Assembly: GCF_018861025.1 (NCBI RefSeq)
Contig: NZ_JAHKQH010000007.1
Span: 62,001-126,000 of the forward strand
Direction: 5' to 3'
Source of the DNA: Psychrosphaera sp. B3R10
GTDB lineage: Bacteria > Pseudomonadota > Gammaproteobacteria > Enterobacterales > Alteromonadaceae
DNA: 64,000 nucleotides
This document shows, in pieces, positions 8,607-17,632 of this stretch (positions are counted from its first letter, which is position 1; each line of letters begins with the position of its first letter). Made by a program: the position numbers and the translations under genes. The notes beneath the pieces were generated by a model, which ran no database searches, had not been told where the DNA came from, and worked only from the letters and a program-made list of their open reading frames with translations.

Positions 8607-11216
8607 TTAGCTTACCTCAGAACCTAAAAAATCCTGTGCAAATCGTTGCAACACGCCACCGGCGGTGTATACCAATAATTCATCAGCTGTATCTAATCGA
8701 CATGTCACCGGTATTGTAATTTGTTCTCCGTCCACTCTAGTAACAGCTAATGATAAGGTAGAACCTGGGTTAATATCGCCTAGGACATCATACGTCTCAC
8801 TACCGTCGAGCCCGTAAGTATTGCGTGTATCACCCGTTAGGAATTGCAGTGGTAATACGCCCATGCCGACCAAATTGGTTCGATGGATACGTTCAAAACC
8901 TTCTGCTAGGATCACTTCAACACCCGCTAATCGAACCCCTTTAGCCGCCCAATCACGAGATGAACCTTGACCATAATCTGCGCCAGCGACAATAATTAGT
9001 GGTTGCTTACGTTCCATATAGGTTTCAATTGCTTCCCACATACGGGTATTGGTGCCTTCAGGTTCAATTCGAGCATAACTGCCCTGCATAATTTCACCAT
9101 CTGAATTTCGACACATTTCGTTTAGTAACTTAGGATTAGCAAATGTCGCTCGTTGCGCGGTTAAATGATCACCTCTGTGCGTTGCATAAGAATTATAGTC
9201 TTCCTCAGGCAACCCCATTTTTGTTAGATATTCACCAGCGGCACTTGTTGCCATGATCGCATTTGATGGTGATAAATGGTCGGTCGTAATATTGTCGCCT
9301 AATACCGCAAGCGGTCGCATATTCTTTAATGTACGTGGGGCTGCTAACGCACCTTCCCAATATGGTGGTCGACGAATATAAGTGCTTTTTTCGCGCCAGT
9401 CATAAAGTGGATTATTGTCTTCACCATAATCTACACGCAGATCAAACATAGGTTCATAAATTGACTTAAACTGCTCTGGCTTAACATGTTTACTAACAAT
9501 ATTGTCAATTTCTTCATCTGTCGGCCAGATATCGGCAAGCTTTATATCGTTACCATTTTTATCGGTCCCTAATACGTCTTGTTCAATATCAAAACGCATT
9601 GTGCCAGCAATAGCATAAGCAACAACTAAAGGTGGTGATGCCAAAAACGCTTGTTTTGCGTAAGGGTGAATTCGACCGTCAAAGTTTCGGTTACCCGATA
9701 ATACGGCTGTTGAGTACAAATCACGTGACACAATTTCTTGCTGGATTTCAGGATCTAATGCGCCACTCATACCATTACATGTCGTACATGCATAAGCTAC
9801 AATACCAAATCCTAGCTTTTCCATTTCAGGTAATAAACCCGATTCTTCTAAGTATAACTTAGCCACTTTTGAACCTGGCGCAAAGGACGATTTTACCCAA
9901 GGTTTACGGATCAATCCGAGTTCATTGGCTTTTTTAGCGACTAAACCGGCGGCTACCACATTACGAGGATTGGACGTATTAGTACAACTCGTTATCGCTG
10001 CGATAATAACGGCACCATCAGGCATATTACCTTTCCAGTTGGCTAAATCGGGTTGAATAGTTGACGCCGTGATGCCTCGAGCTTGTAACTCATTCGTTGG
10101 CAATCGACGATGAGGATTTGACGGCCCTGCCATATTTCGACCGACTTTTGATAAGTCAAATTCTAGTACCCGTGGATATTCCGCGGCGACCATTTCGTCG
10201 GCCCAAAGTCCTGATTGCTTAGCATATGACTCAACGAGTTTTACTTGCTCAGGCTCACGACCGGTTAGTTTTAAATAATCAATAGTTTGCTCATCGATGT
10301 AAAACATGCCCGCTGATGCACCATATTCTGGCGTCATATTAGAGATAGTTGCTCTATCTCCAATCGTGAGGTTTTTCGTACCTTCACCAAAAAACTCCAA
10401 ATAAGTTGATACCACTTTTTGGTTACGTAAAAATTCTGTAAGCGCTAATACAATGTCAGTCGCAGTAATACCTGGTTGACGATTGCCAATAATATTAACC
10501 CCAACAATATCTGGCAGTCGCATCATTGAAGGTCGACCTAACATGACATTTTCTGCCTCAAGACCACCTACGCCAATGGCAATTACACCTAATGCATCAA
10601 CATGTGGTGTATGGCTATCAGTACCTACACATGTATCTGGAAAAGCGACGCCGTCCTTAACTTGAATAACAGGCGACATTTTCTCCAAATTAATTTGGTG
10701 CATAATACCGTTCCCAGCAGGGATTACGTCTACGTTTTTAAATGCCGTTTTGGTCCACTCGATAAAATGGAATCTATCTTCATTACGTCTATCTTCTATT
10801 GCTCGGTTTTTTTCAAACGCATCAGGTTCAAAACCCGCATGTTCAACCGCGAGCGAATGATCAACAATGAGCTGTGTTGGTACAACTGGGTTTACTTTTG
10901 CCGGGTCTCCCCCCATATCAGCAATAGCGTCTCGTAAGCCAGCTAAATCAACTAAAGCGGTCTGTCCTAATATATCGTGACAAACTACACGGGCTGGATA
11001 CCAAGGAAAATCCAAATCCTGTTTGTTAAACACAATTTGTTCTAAACATGCTGTCAGTTGTGCCTGATCGCATCGACGAACAAGCTGCTCAGCGAGTACT
11101 TTTGAGGTATAAGGTAATCTCGCATACGCGCCAGGTGAAATAGCTTCGACAGCAGCTTTAGTGTCGACATATAAAAGATTGGTGGAAGTGAGCGGAGTAC
11201 AAAATTCAGTGTTCAT
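8607..11216 (-). CDS. acnD: Fe/S-dependent 2-methylcitrate dehydratase AcnD
   Basis: An 869-residue aconitase-superfamily enzyme that dehydrates 2-methylcitrate in the methylcitrate cycle. It has the aconitase T-D-S-H-T-P-H motif near residues 199-205 and the cluster-binding cysteines in S-C-T-N-T-S and C-T-T-C-N-G. The C-terminal swivel domain carries G-S-S-R-D-W-A-A-K-G. Length and the adjacent prpF and prpC distinguish it from housekeeping AcnA. It lies 168 bp downstream of prpC behind an imperfect hairpin, and directly precedes prpF. Confidence 0.95.
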   Translation of the reverse strand: MNTEFCTPLTSTNLLYVDTKAAVEAISPGAYARLPYTSKVLAEQLVRRCDQAQLTACLEQIVFNKQDLDFPWYPARVVCHDILGQTALVDLAGLRDAIADMGGDPAKVNPVVPTQLIVDHSLAVEHAGFEPDAFEKNRAIEDRRNEDRFHFIEWTKTAFKNVDVIPAGNGIMHQINLEKMSPVIQVKDGVAFPDTCVGTDSHTPHVDALGVIAIGVGGLEAENVMLGRPSMMRLPDIVGVNIIGNRQPGITATDIVLALTEFLRNQKVVSTYLEFFGEGTKNLTIGDRATISNMTPEYGASAGMFYIDEQTIDYLKLTGREPEQVKLVESYAKQSGLWADEMVAAEYPRVLEFDLSKVGRNMAGPSNPHRRLPTNELQARGITASTIQPDLANWKGNMPDGAVIIAAITSCTNTSNPRNVVAAGLVAKKANELGLIRKPWVKSSFAPGSKVAKLYLEESGLLPEMEKLGFGIVAYACTTCNGMSGALDPEIQQEIVSRDLYSTAVLSGNRNFDGRIHPYAKQAFLASPPLVVAYAIAGTMRFDIEQDVLGTDKNGNDIKLADIWPTDEEIDNIVSKHVKPEQFKSIYEPMFDLRVDYGEDNNPLYDWREKSTYIRRPPYWEGALAAPRTLKNMRPLAVLGDNITTDHLSPSNAIMATSAAGEYLTKMGLPEEDYNSYATHRGDHLTAQRATFANPKLLNEMCRNSDGEIMQGSYARIEPEGTNTRMWEAIETYMERKQPLIIVAGADYGQGSSRDWAAKGVRLAGVEVILAEGFERIHRTNLVGMGVLPLQFLTGDTRNTYGLDGSETYDVLGDINPGSTLSLAVTRVDGEQITIPVTCRLDTADELLVYTAGGVLQRFAQDFLGSEVS

Positions 11217-11331
11217 GCTGACACCTAAAGTTAAATTTATTTAATATATGTTCTGCAGAAACGCAGGGTTAACGCCGTTTTTTGGATGTAATCATTGATT
11301 CAACAACAATAACAACAAAGACAAATCAGTA

Positions 11332-11369
11332 GTGACCCCAGGTCATATTAAAAAGTGACTGGGGGTCAC
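11332..11369. repeat. Imperfect inverted repeat between prpC and acnD
   Basis: Arms GTGACCCCAGGTCA (11332-11345) and TGACTGGGGGTCAC (11356-11369) can form a 14-bp stem with two mismatches around a 10-base AT-rich loop. It sits just after the prpC stop on the operon's transcript. There is no following T-run on the minus strand, so an RNA-stability or partial-termination element is more likely than a full terminator. Confidence 0.5.
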
Positions 11370-11384
11370 AACTAAAAATAAGCC

Positions 11385-12509
11385 TTAACCGCGTTCAGCC
11401 ATTGTTGGAACTGGGCGTAAATCTTCACCCGTATATTCTGCTGAAGGACGGATAATGCGATTATCTGAACGTTGTTCCATAACATGTGCAGCCCAACCCG
11501 TTAATCGCGACATAACAAAAATTGGTGTAAACAATTTTGTTGGGATGGCCATAAAGTTATAAGCAGAGGCATGGAAAAAATCGGCATTACAAAATAGCTT
11601 TTTCTCGCGCCACATGACTTCTTCACAACGAACAGATACGGGATAGAGAACGGTATCCCCAACATCTGCAGCAAGTTTTTCAGACCAAGTTTTAATGATT
11701 TCATTACGAGGATCAGAATCGGCATACACTGCGTGACCAAATCCCATTATTTTTTCTTTACGTTCAAGCATGCCCATCATTTCTGCTTCAGCGTGATCCG
11801 CAGAAGTGAACTTTTCAATCATGTCCATCGCAGCTTCATTCGCACCACCATGTAAAGGACCACGCAGGGAACCAATAGCGCCAGTAATACAAGAATGCAT
11901 ATCAGAAAGGGTTGAAGCACAAACTCGAGCCGTAAATGTAGAGGCATTAAATTCGTGTTCAGCATATAAAATGAGTGAAACGTGCATAACTTTTTCATGC
12001 AGTTCATTTGGTTTTTCGCCCGTCAACATATGCAAGAAATGTCCGCCGATTGAATTGTCATCGGTCGCAGTTTCAATTCGAACACCGTCGTGGCTAAAAC
12101 GGTACCAGTAACAAATGATACTTGGGAATAAAGCCAACATACGGTCGGTAACTTCTTGTTGCTGTGAAAAGTCTGCTTCGCCTTCCAAGTTCCCCAACAT
12201 TGAACAGCCTGTACGTAATACATCCATCGGATGTGCATCGGCCGGAATTCGTTCTAATACTTCTTTTAATGCTTCAGGCAGTGAACGAAGTGACTTTAAC
12301 TTCGCTTTATAACTTGTTAATTCTTGTTGGTTTGGTAAATGCCCTTTTAAAATTAAATGGGCGACTTCTTCAAATTCACATTTGTCAGCTAAATCTTTTA
12401 CGTCATATCCAAGATACGTTAAACCTGAGCCCGAAACGCCAACAGTTGAAAGTGCTGTTTTTCCAGCAACTTGACCACGCAAACCTGCGCCACTTAATAC
12501 CTTCGCCAT
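11385..12509 (-). CDS. prpC: 2-methylcitrate synthase PrpC
   Basis: A 374-residue short-form citrate-synthase-family enzyme, which condenses propionyl-CoA with oxaloacetate to give 2-methylcitrate. The R-G-P-L-H-G-G-A-N-E motif and the downstream G-F-G-H-A-V-Y segment carry the active-site histidines, and the arginine-containing C-terminus (R-P-V-P-T-M-A-E-R-G) is typical of PrpC. Placement between prpB and acnD settles the specificity. A 100-bp gap separates it from prpB. Confidence 0.95.
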   Translation of the reverse strand: MAKVLSGAGLRGQVAGKTALSTVGVSGSGLTYLGYDVKDLADKCEFEEVAHLILKGHLPNQQELTSYKAKLKSLRSLPEALKEVLERIPADAHPMDVLRTGCSMLGNLEGEADFSQQQEVTDRMLALFPSIICYWYRFSHDGVRIETATDDNSIGGHFLHMLTGEKPNELHEKVMHVSLILYAEHEFNASTFTARVCASTLSDMHSCITGAIGSLRGPLHGGANEAAMDMIEKFTSADHAEAEMMGMLERKEKIMGFGHAVYADSDPRNEIIKTWSEKLAADVGDTVLYPVSVRCEEVMWREKKLFCNADFFHASAYNFMAIPTKLFTPIFVMSRLTGWAAHVMEQRSDNRIIRPSAEYTGEDLRPVPTMAERG

Positions 12510-12609
12510 AAGATGTTCTCCACATTGTAGGGTGTGTAAATATTGTTTATTGCCACTTGATGCGGCTTATTATAAATAATTTAATTTGTGTTCTATTTGT
12601 TCGAAATTG

Positions 12610-13488
12610 CTACTTGTTTTTACCTTCTGCAAATAATGCATCGAGCTTTTGTTCATATTCGTGATAACTAAGGTAATCGTACAATTCCATTCTAGTTTGC
12701 ATTTGGTCAATAACCGCTTTTTGATCGCCGTTATCCAAAATTGACTTGTAAACATTTTCCGCCGCTTTATTCATCGCTCGAAACGCACTTAATGGATAAA
12801 GCACCATAGCCACCCCCCAATCACTTAGTTGGTCGCGATTCCACAATTCTGTTTTGCCAAATTCAGTAATATTAGCGAGAATAGGAACGCTCAGCGCGCT
12901 TGAAAATGCCCGATAATGTTCTTCCGTTTGGATAGCCTCAGCAAAGATCCCGTCAGCCCCGGCCTCAACATAGGCTTTTGCACGTTCAATCGCTGCATCT
13001 ATTCCCTCTTGAGCAAATGAGTCTGTTCTCGCCATAATGAAAAAGTCAGGATCCGTTCTTGCGTCCACTGCCGCTTTAATACGGTCAACCATTTCAGAAG
13101 TTGGTACGATCTCTTTATTTGGCCTATGACCACAACGTTTTTGAGCGACTTGGTCTTCCATATGTACTGCAGCCGCGCCGGCTTTTTCCATATCTCTTAC
13201 CGTTTTAGCAATATTAAATGCGCCTCCCCATCCTGTATCAATATCTACCATAAGGGGTAGATCACAGGCAGACGTAATACGCTGAACATCAACCAGTACG
13301 TCGTTAAGCGATGTCATGCCTAGATCGGGTAAACCATAAGATGCATTTGCAACGCCACCACCAGACAAATAAATTGCTTTATGACCAATTTCTTTTGCCA
13401 TCATGGCCGAATACGCATTAATAGTACCTACAATTTGCAATGGTTTAGCGTCAACCAAAGCTTGACGAAATTTTTTACCTGGACTCAT
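12610..13488 (-). CDS. prpB: 2-methylisocitrate lyase PrpB
   Basis: A 292-residue isocitrate-lyase-superfamily enzyme that splits 2-methylisocitrate into pyruvate and succinate. The catalytic K-R-C-G-H motif is at residues 117-121, the metal-binding V-D-I-D-T-G at 81-86 and E-D at 111-112. Length is normal for PrpB and shorter than AceA. It is 30 bp downstream of the GntR regulator gene on the same strand, the second gene of the operon. Confidence 0.96.
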   Translation of the reverse strand: MSPGKKFRQALVDAKPLQIVGTINAYSAMMAKEIGHKAIYLSGGGVANASYGLPDLGMTSLNDVLVDVQRITSACDLPLMVDIDTGWGGAFNIAKTVRDMEKAGAAAVHMEDQVAQKRCGHRPNKEIVPTSEMVDRIKAAVDARTDPDFFIMARTDSFAQEGIDAAIERAKAYVEAGADGIFAEAIQTEEHYRAFSSALSVPILANITEFGKTELWNRDQLSDWGVAMVLYPLSAFRAMNKAAENVYKSILDNGDQKAVIDQMQTRMELYDYLSYHEYEQKLDALFAEGKNK

Positions 13489-13518
13489 AAGTTCTCTCGC
13501 TGTGTGATTTAATTATTA

Positions 13519-14175
13519 TTAAGATTGCGACAATTTGTCAGCAATATTATTTTTTGAATAGGTGATGTGTCTTCTCATCAACATTTCCGCTAATTCTGCA
13601 TCTCGGTTTTTAATTGCCATCGCTATGTACTTGTGTTCGTCAAAGGCTGTTGTTACCCGAGGCCCCGCCATTCCAAATTGAACCCTATACATTCGTACTA
13701 AATGGTAAATGCCTTCCACTAATATCGTGATCAATTGCTGATTTTTACTGCCCAAGATTATTCGATAATGAAAATCAACATCACCAGCTTCCTGATAATA
13801 AGATTCGCCGGGCTTAACAGTTGCAAAATGGGACTCAAGGAGTTGATTTAGATCAGCGATTTCTTGTTGAGTCATGTTTTGAGCTGCAAGTCTTGCAGCC
13901 ATGCCTTCTAGTGATTCTCTTACTTGATAAAGCTCTATCAATCCATGTTCAGACAATTCAACAACTCTGGCACCAACGTTTGCTTTACGTTCAACTAAAT
14001 GGCATGTAACCAAGCGATTAATTGCTTCTCGGATCACTGCGCGACTAACTTCATAGGTTGTCGACAATTCAGCTTCATTTAATTTAGATCCATGCTTAAT
14101 TGATCCTTCCACTATCGCGTTACGTAGTAAGTAGAATATCTTATCTGAGCTGGTTATTGGTTGATCTGAAATCAT
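13519..14175 (-). CDS. GntR-family (FCD-type) regulator of the prp operon
   Basis: A 218-residue regulator with a GntR winged helix-turn-helix in about residues 8-75 and an all-helical FCD ligand domain after it. It heads the prp operon, so it is probably autoregulated and senses a methylcitrate-cycle intermediate; this differs from the sigma-54-dependent PrpR of enterics. Upstream there is a sigma-70-type promoter flanked by two copies of a GTCGAC-centred palindrome, which are the obvious operator candidates. The ligand is inferred, not seen. Confidence 0.9.
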   Translation of the reverse strand: MISDQPITSSDKIFYLLRNAIVEGSIKHGSKLNEAELSTTYEVSRAVIREAINRLVTCHLVERKANVGARVVELSEHGLIELYQVRESLEGMAARLAAQNMTQQEIADLNQLLESHFATVKPGESYYQEAGDVDFHYRIILGSKNQQLITILVEGIYHLVRMYRVQFGMAGPRVTTAFDEHKYIAMAIKNRDAELAEMLMRRHITYSKNNIADKLSQS

Positions 14176-14200
14176 GTGTGCTCGTCAATAATTACATCAA

Positions 14201-14263
14201 GTGTCGACAATCTAGTGGAGTTTTAATGAAAGATCAACTAAAAATAGCAATATTGTCGACAAT
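14201..14263 (-). promoter_or_regulatory. prp operon promoter with two GntR-type operator candidates
   Basis: On the minus strand a -35 TTGATC (14232-14237), a 17-bp spacer and a -10 TAGATT (14209-14214) precede the GntR start. A perfect 12-bp palindrome ATTGTCGACAAT lies at 14252-14263, just upstream of the -35, and a near-identical half-matching copy (ATTGTCGACAC on the minus strand) at 14201-14211 overlaps the -10. The centres are about 51 bp apart. The arrangement fits repression by the first gene's own product. Confidence 0.65.
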
Positions 14264-14436
14264 GAGTAAATAAAAGATAAAATGCACGACACTGTGGATA
14301 AGCTGGGTAAAACCGGTGCAAAAGGTCTGCACAGTCTGTTTAGTAAACATACAAGTTGTTGATTTGCCCTCGATTAAAAAATATTCATTTAGGGCTTTAT
14401 TTTAAGAATTTGTTGATCTAGACTGTCTCAACTCAC

Positions 14437-14560
14437 CACATAAAGCTATGTTCTTTGAACCTTTATGTGAACCACTTTAGGTAGTGGTAACTGTTAGCGC
14501 ACGGCTCTGTAGAGAGCCATTCCCCTAGCCCTGAGCAGGAATCGTTCAGGGCTTTTTTTT
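14437..14560 (+). ncRNA. Candidate small RNA: four hairpins ending in a terminator
   Basis: In the gap between two minus-strand genes the plus strand holds four successive stem-loops. First, CACATAAAG/CTTTATGTG (14437-14469) with an inner GTTC-TTT-GAAC stem; second, ACCACT/AGTGGT (14471-14488); third, GGCTCT-GTAG-AGAGCC (14503-14518); fourth, AGCCCTGA/TCAGGGCT (14527-14553) followed by eight T residues. The last is a strong Rho-independent terminator pointing the same way as no annotated gene. No start-codon-led frame was found that explains it. The 5' end is undetermined and no known RNA family was recognised. Confidence 0.55.
14527..14560 (+). terminator. Rho-independent terminator of the candidate small RNA
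   Basis: An 8-bp GC-rich stem AGCCCTGA/TCAGGGCT with an 11-base loop is followed by an uninterrupted run of eight T residues on the plus strand. No plus-strand gene lies upstream within the window's annotated genes for more than 7 kb, which is what suggests an independent transcript. Confidence 0.8.
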
Positions 14561-14627
14561 GCCTGCGATTTGATATATTCCATTTCGCATGGGTTTTGAA
14601 TCCGTTTAGATACTAATAGTAGGTAGC

Positions 14628-15419
14628 TTATAAGTTAGTTGTAGAAAACAACTGCTTAAAATTATTTGTAGTAACGCTTGCCACTTCTTCAATTGGCACG
14701 TTCTTAAGTTTTGCAATAAATTCAGCAACGTGCCTAACATATGCAGGTTGATTTTGTTTACCTCGATAAGGAACTGGCGCAAGATAAGGTGAGTCAGTTT
14801 CTATAAGCAATCTATCTAGTGGCATTTTTCTAACCACATCTTGCAATTCAACTGCATTTTTGAACGTTACGATACCTGAAATTGAAATGTAAAAGTCTAA
14901 ATCCATTGCTGCTTTCGCCATATCCCAGGACTCAGTAAAGCAATGCAATACGCCACGACATTCATTTGCTTTATTCGCTTTTAGGATGTCAATCGTGTCG
15001 GTACGTGCATCTCTAGTATGAACAATTACCGGTTTGCCCAGCTGACGACCAACTTCAATGTGGTGTACAAAACTTGCCTGCTGCTCTTTTATCGAATCTT
15101 TTGAGTAATAATAATCTAACCCAGTTTCGCCCACGGCGACGACACGTGGTGCATCCGCTAATTTACGTAAATCACTTAATGCATAATTTTTGTCTTCGCC
15201 AACATGACAAGGGTGAACTCCACAGGAGAAAAATACATTTTCTCTATGCTCTGCCGTTGCAACCATAGTTGGAAATTGATCCATTGAAATAGCAACACAT
15301 AACATATGTGATACTTGGTTTGCCGCCGCATTATCAAATAATTGATCAAATTCAATTTTTTCTTTTTGTAAATCAATGCGATCAAGATGGCAATGCGAGT
15401 CGATTAATTGCAAAGTCAT
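14628..15419 (-). CDS. TatD-family metal-dependent deoxyribonuclease/hydrolase
   Basis: A 263-residue TIM-barrel hydrolase of the TatD/YcfH group. The N-terminal D-S-H-C-H-L (H9 and H11), G-E-T-G-L-D-Y, V-H-T-R-D-A-R, L-H-C-F and the C-terminal E-T-D-S-P-Y-L-A-P are the metal-site and family motifs. Members are cytoplasmic 3'-5' nucleases acting on DNA or RNA ends and D-aminoacyl-type substrates have been debated. It is transcribed alone; whether it is TatD, YcfH or YjjV type is not decided here. Confidence 0.92.
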   Translation of the reverse strand: MTLQLIDSHCHLDRIDLQKEKIEFDQLFDNAAANQVSHMLCVAISMDQFPTMVATAEHRENVFFSCGVHPCHVGEDKNYALSDLRKLADAPRVVAVGETGLDYYYSKDSIKEQQASFVHHIEVGRQLGKPVIVHTRDARTDTIDILKANKANECRGVLHCFTESWDMAKAAMDLDFYISISGIVTFKNAVELQDVVRKMPLDRLLIETDSPYLAPVPYRGKQNQPAYVRHVAEFIAKLKNVPIEEVASVTTNNFKQLFSTTNL

Positions 15420-15708
15420 GTTATACCTTGGTAAAAATAAAATTAGCTTAATTATCCCAAATCAAACCGCAGAAACATAGCCATTTGACAAATTACTTTA
15501 TATTGTAAGCGTAAATGGCCTTTCACTGTGTATTGCTGACTTAATCGCTATCGAATTAATACCGAATACCAAAAGTAGAGCCTCGCTCACGTCAGCCTCA
15601 TTTTTTAATTATTTATCAATCATCTGAAGTGATCCAATACCTTTAGCAATTCGTATCAATAGACTTAAATTGGAAACGGATATTTTCCATTTGAGAACAA
15701 AAACTTTC
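15420..15708. other. Non-coding gap, upstream of tatD and the MlaC-like gene
   Basis: This divergent intergenic stretch must hold the tatD promoter, but no convincing -35/-10 pair or hairpin was found in it. No open frame of interest was seen on either strand. The right end runs into the promoter of the MlaC-like gene. Confidence 0.4.
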
Positions 15709-15737
15709 TTTACAGACCGAGCGGTCGGTATTATGAT
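15709..15737 (+). promoter_or_regulatory. Sigma-70 promoter with palindrome in its spacer
   Basis: TTTACA (15709-15714), a 17-bp spacer and TATGAT (15732-15737) make a near-consensus promoter for the MlaC-like gene starting at 15800. The spacer contains ACCGA-GCGG-TCGGT (15716-15729), an inverted repeat of the sort bound by TetR-family repressors. A protein bound there would block RNA polymerase. No TetR gene lies in the window. Confidence 0.65.
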
Positions 15738-15799
15738 CGAGTTCGTTGGAAGACATCCAAAATGAATGATAAAACACATCAATACGAGTCGAGGTCGAA

Positions 15800-16474
15800 A
15801 TGTTAAAAAACTTAATTATTGCAGTAGCCATATTGGCTACCTTCTCCGCTGCAGCGGTTTCTAAAGATAACAACCCATTAAGTGGTAACGAGTATGTGCT
15901 AGAAAATACAAAAAAGTTAGCGCAAATTGACAGACAAGGGTCGCCTTACTTACTTGTTCAACAACTTGGTGAGACTTTGTTTGAATCAGTTACTCATATC
16001 AAAAGCATCAATGCTGACGAGTCAGCTGTAAGTACTGTTTCGATGCAAGACCTCGTTGAAGAACAATTAATGCCTTTCATAGACGTTACGTTTGCTTCAT
16101 ACAAAATTTTGGGGACACAACTAAAAAAATCGACAAAAGAAGAACGTGAAATGTTTGTCAATGCAATGCAACGATCACTAATTCAAACCTATTCTGGTGC
16201 TTTATCGCAATATACAAATCAAACAGTCGTTTATGAGCAAGATAAAAACGTTGATGGGAAAAAATCGGTAAATGTAAAAGCTGAATTAATGTCTGATAAC
16301 GGCCCCACGTTAAGTATGATATTTAAACTTCGAAAAGGCCGTCAATCTGGTGAATGGAAAGCATATGACCTAATTGTTGAAGGCATCAGCTTAGTAGACT
16401 CTAAACGCGCAGAGTTATCTACGCCAATCCGTCAAAATGGCATTGAATATGTCGTAAATACGGTTTTAAACTGA
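15800..16474 (+). CDS. MlaC-family (Ttg2D/toluene tolerance) periplasmic protein, orphan
   Basis: A 224-residue exported protein with a signal peptide ending near residue 20 and a body matching the MlaC/Tol_Tol_Ttg2 pattern, including the late hydrophobic segment W-K-A-Y-D-L-I-V-E-G-I-S-L, which is the family's best-conserved stretch. MlaC carries phospholipid across the periplasm between MlaA and the MlaFEDB transporter. Here none of the mla partners is adjacent and it stands as a single-gene unit with its own promoter and terminator, so it is either a dispersed mlaC or a paralogue. Translation starts 6 bases after a GAGG sequence. A 14-codon frame (15762-15806) overlaps the start. Confidence 0.8.
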   Translation: MLKNLIIAVAILATFSAAAVSKDNNPLSGNEYVLENTKKLAQIDRQGSPYLLVQQLGETLFESVTHIKSINADESAVSTVSMQDLVEEQLMPFIDVTFASYKILGTQLKKSTKEEREMFVNAMQRSLIQTYSGALSQYTNQTVVYEQDKNVDGKKSVNVKAELMSDNGPTLSMIFKLRKGRQSGEWKAYDLIVEGISLVDSKRAELSTPIRQNGIEYVVNTVLN

Positions 16475-16497
16475 TTTAATTCGCGCTCTGCTAATTG

Positions 16498-16541
16498 CCC
16501 AATATATAGAATTCGACCTCATATATTGGGTATTTTATTTT
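16498..16541 (+). terminator. Terminator after the MlaC-like gene
   Basis: A 10-bp stem CCCAATATAT/ATATATTGGG (16498-16507 with 16521-16530) is followed by a T-rich tract. It lies 23 bp after the stop codon on the same strand. Confidence 0.65.
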
Positions 16542-16661
16542 ATACAGCCTTCCCCTTCTATTTTTCAACCATAAAAACTCAATGTCACATGAGTCACTTT
16601 CCCTGCAAAAATTTAGTGTATTCTCTCACCGCTGACTAAGCTCTGAACCAACTAGATAGTT

Positions 16662-16829
16662 ATGAGTATTTATAAGTCTTGGGCGCTCACTGACAACTCA
16701 GCAAAAAAAAGTGATAAGTCGGAAGTATTTCACAATGCGTCCATGCTTATTTTTATTGATCGTAATTTAATTGAATACATATTGATTCTTTGTATCCAAA
16801 CCTCTAACACTTTAGGTCAAACAATATGA
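16662..16829 (+). other. 55-codon unassigned ORF
   Basis: An ATG-to-TGA frame of 55 residues fills part of the 372-bp gap between the MlaC-like gene and the cyclotransferase. It encodes a basic N-terminal half and a hydrophobic C-terminal half. There is no convincing ribosome binding site and no recognised family, so chance is as likely as a real gene. The remainder of the gap, apart from the terminator, shows nothing. Confidence 0.2.
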
Positions 16830-16846
16830 ATTGCAGAATTGATTTA

Positions 16847-17353
16847 TTAATCTGTTAAAATCTTTTTATGAATCGCAAATTCTCTGGTTTCACGTATTTG
16901 ATTTTGATCTTTAATTGCCTTAATCATTTTAATTTTTTGCAGGTATTCCAGTGGCATATTTAATTCAGCCGCGCCAATTAGTACATGATTTAAATACCAG
17001 TCATAAGGTTTTAACTTATCGGCAGTCGTGAGGCCATAATACATTTGGGCAGTAACAAGCTCGCCATTTTCTCCGGTCACTTCGACACTTTTTATCCCAT
17101 AACTGTGTCCAAGGCTTTCAGCCTTATCTAAAATGTTTTTTTCTGCGTCTTCTATTTCGTATAAAGCACCAAACACAACATCACTTGGATTATCAGTGAA
17201 TAAGGCGTCGCACTTACCTGAACCGTCTGTGCTTCGCATATTAAACATGAGTTTATGCTTAGTTAATTTAAAAGTACCTAAACGCTTTGCACTTGGCGTT
17301 CTTCTTTGAATTCGGCTTAATGCCATATTGGAACCATACGCGTAATATAACAA
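16847..17353 (-). CDS. Gamma-glutamylcyclotransferase-like (GGCT/AIG2 fold) protein
   Basis: A 168-residue protein with the GGCT hallmark Y-G-S-N at residues 6-9, which forms the substrate-binding loop, and a candidate catalytic glutamate E79 in the L-D-K-A-E segment. Family members release 5-oxoproline from gamma-glutamyl amines or peptides; bacterial members are mostly uncharacterised. The last 40 residues are basic and probably an extension. It is a single-gene unit. The specific substrate cannot be assigned. Confidence 0.82.
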   Translation of the reverse strand: MLYYAYGSNMALSRIQRRTPSAKRLGTFKLTKHKLMFNMRSTDGSGKCDALFTDNPSDVVFGALYEIEDAEKNILDKAESLGHSYGIKSVEVTGENGELVTAQMYYGLTTADKLKPYDWYLNHVLIGAAELNMPLEYLQKIKMIKAIKDQNQIRETREFAIHKKILTD

Positions 17354-17632
17354 TTCATTCTCTCGGTTTTTGGAACTTGCTTATTCCATAGTTAATAACA
17401 TGTTACGTCCAACCAGTAAATTAAACTAATTTAGATAAATCAAAATAGTTAGTGATTGTTAGCAGCAAGATTTTTGGTTTTCTATAAAAACAAGGCTTAA
17501 GGTAGGGCTGAACAACTTGCAGGGACGGTTTTACACGTTAATCCGAGGATCTAGATTTCAACTCGATCTAAAATCAAAACTGAATGCAACTGACAAATAT
17601 GTTGAGCTTTCAGTCTAATTTAACAATATGCG

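Noticed and set aside
14293-14301. TGTGGATAA, an exact DnaA-box match
   Set aside because: A single box with no AT-rich repeats, no further boxes and no replication genes nearby does not make an origin.
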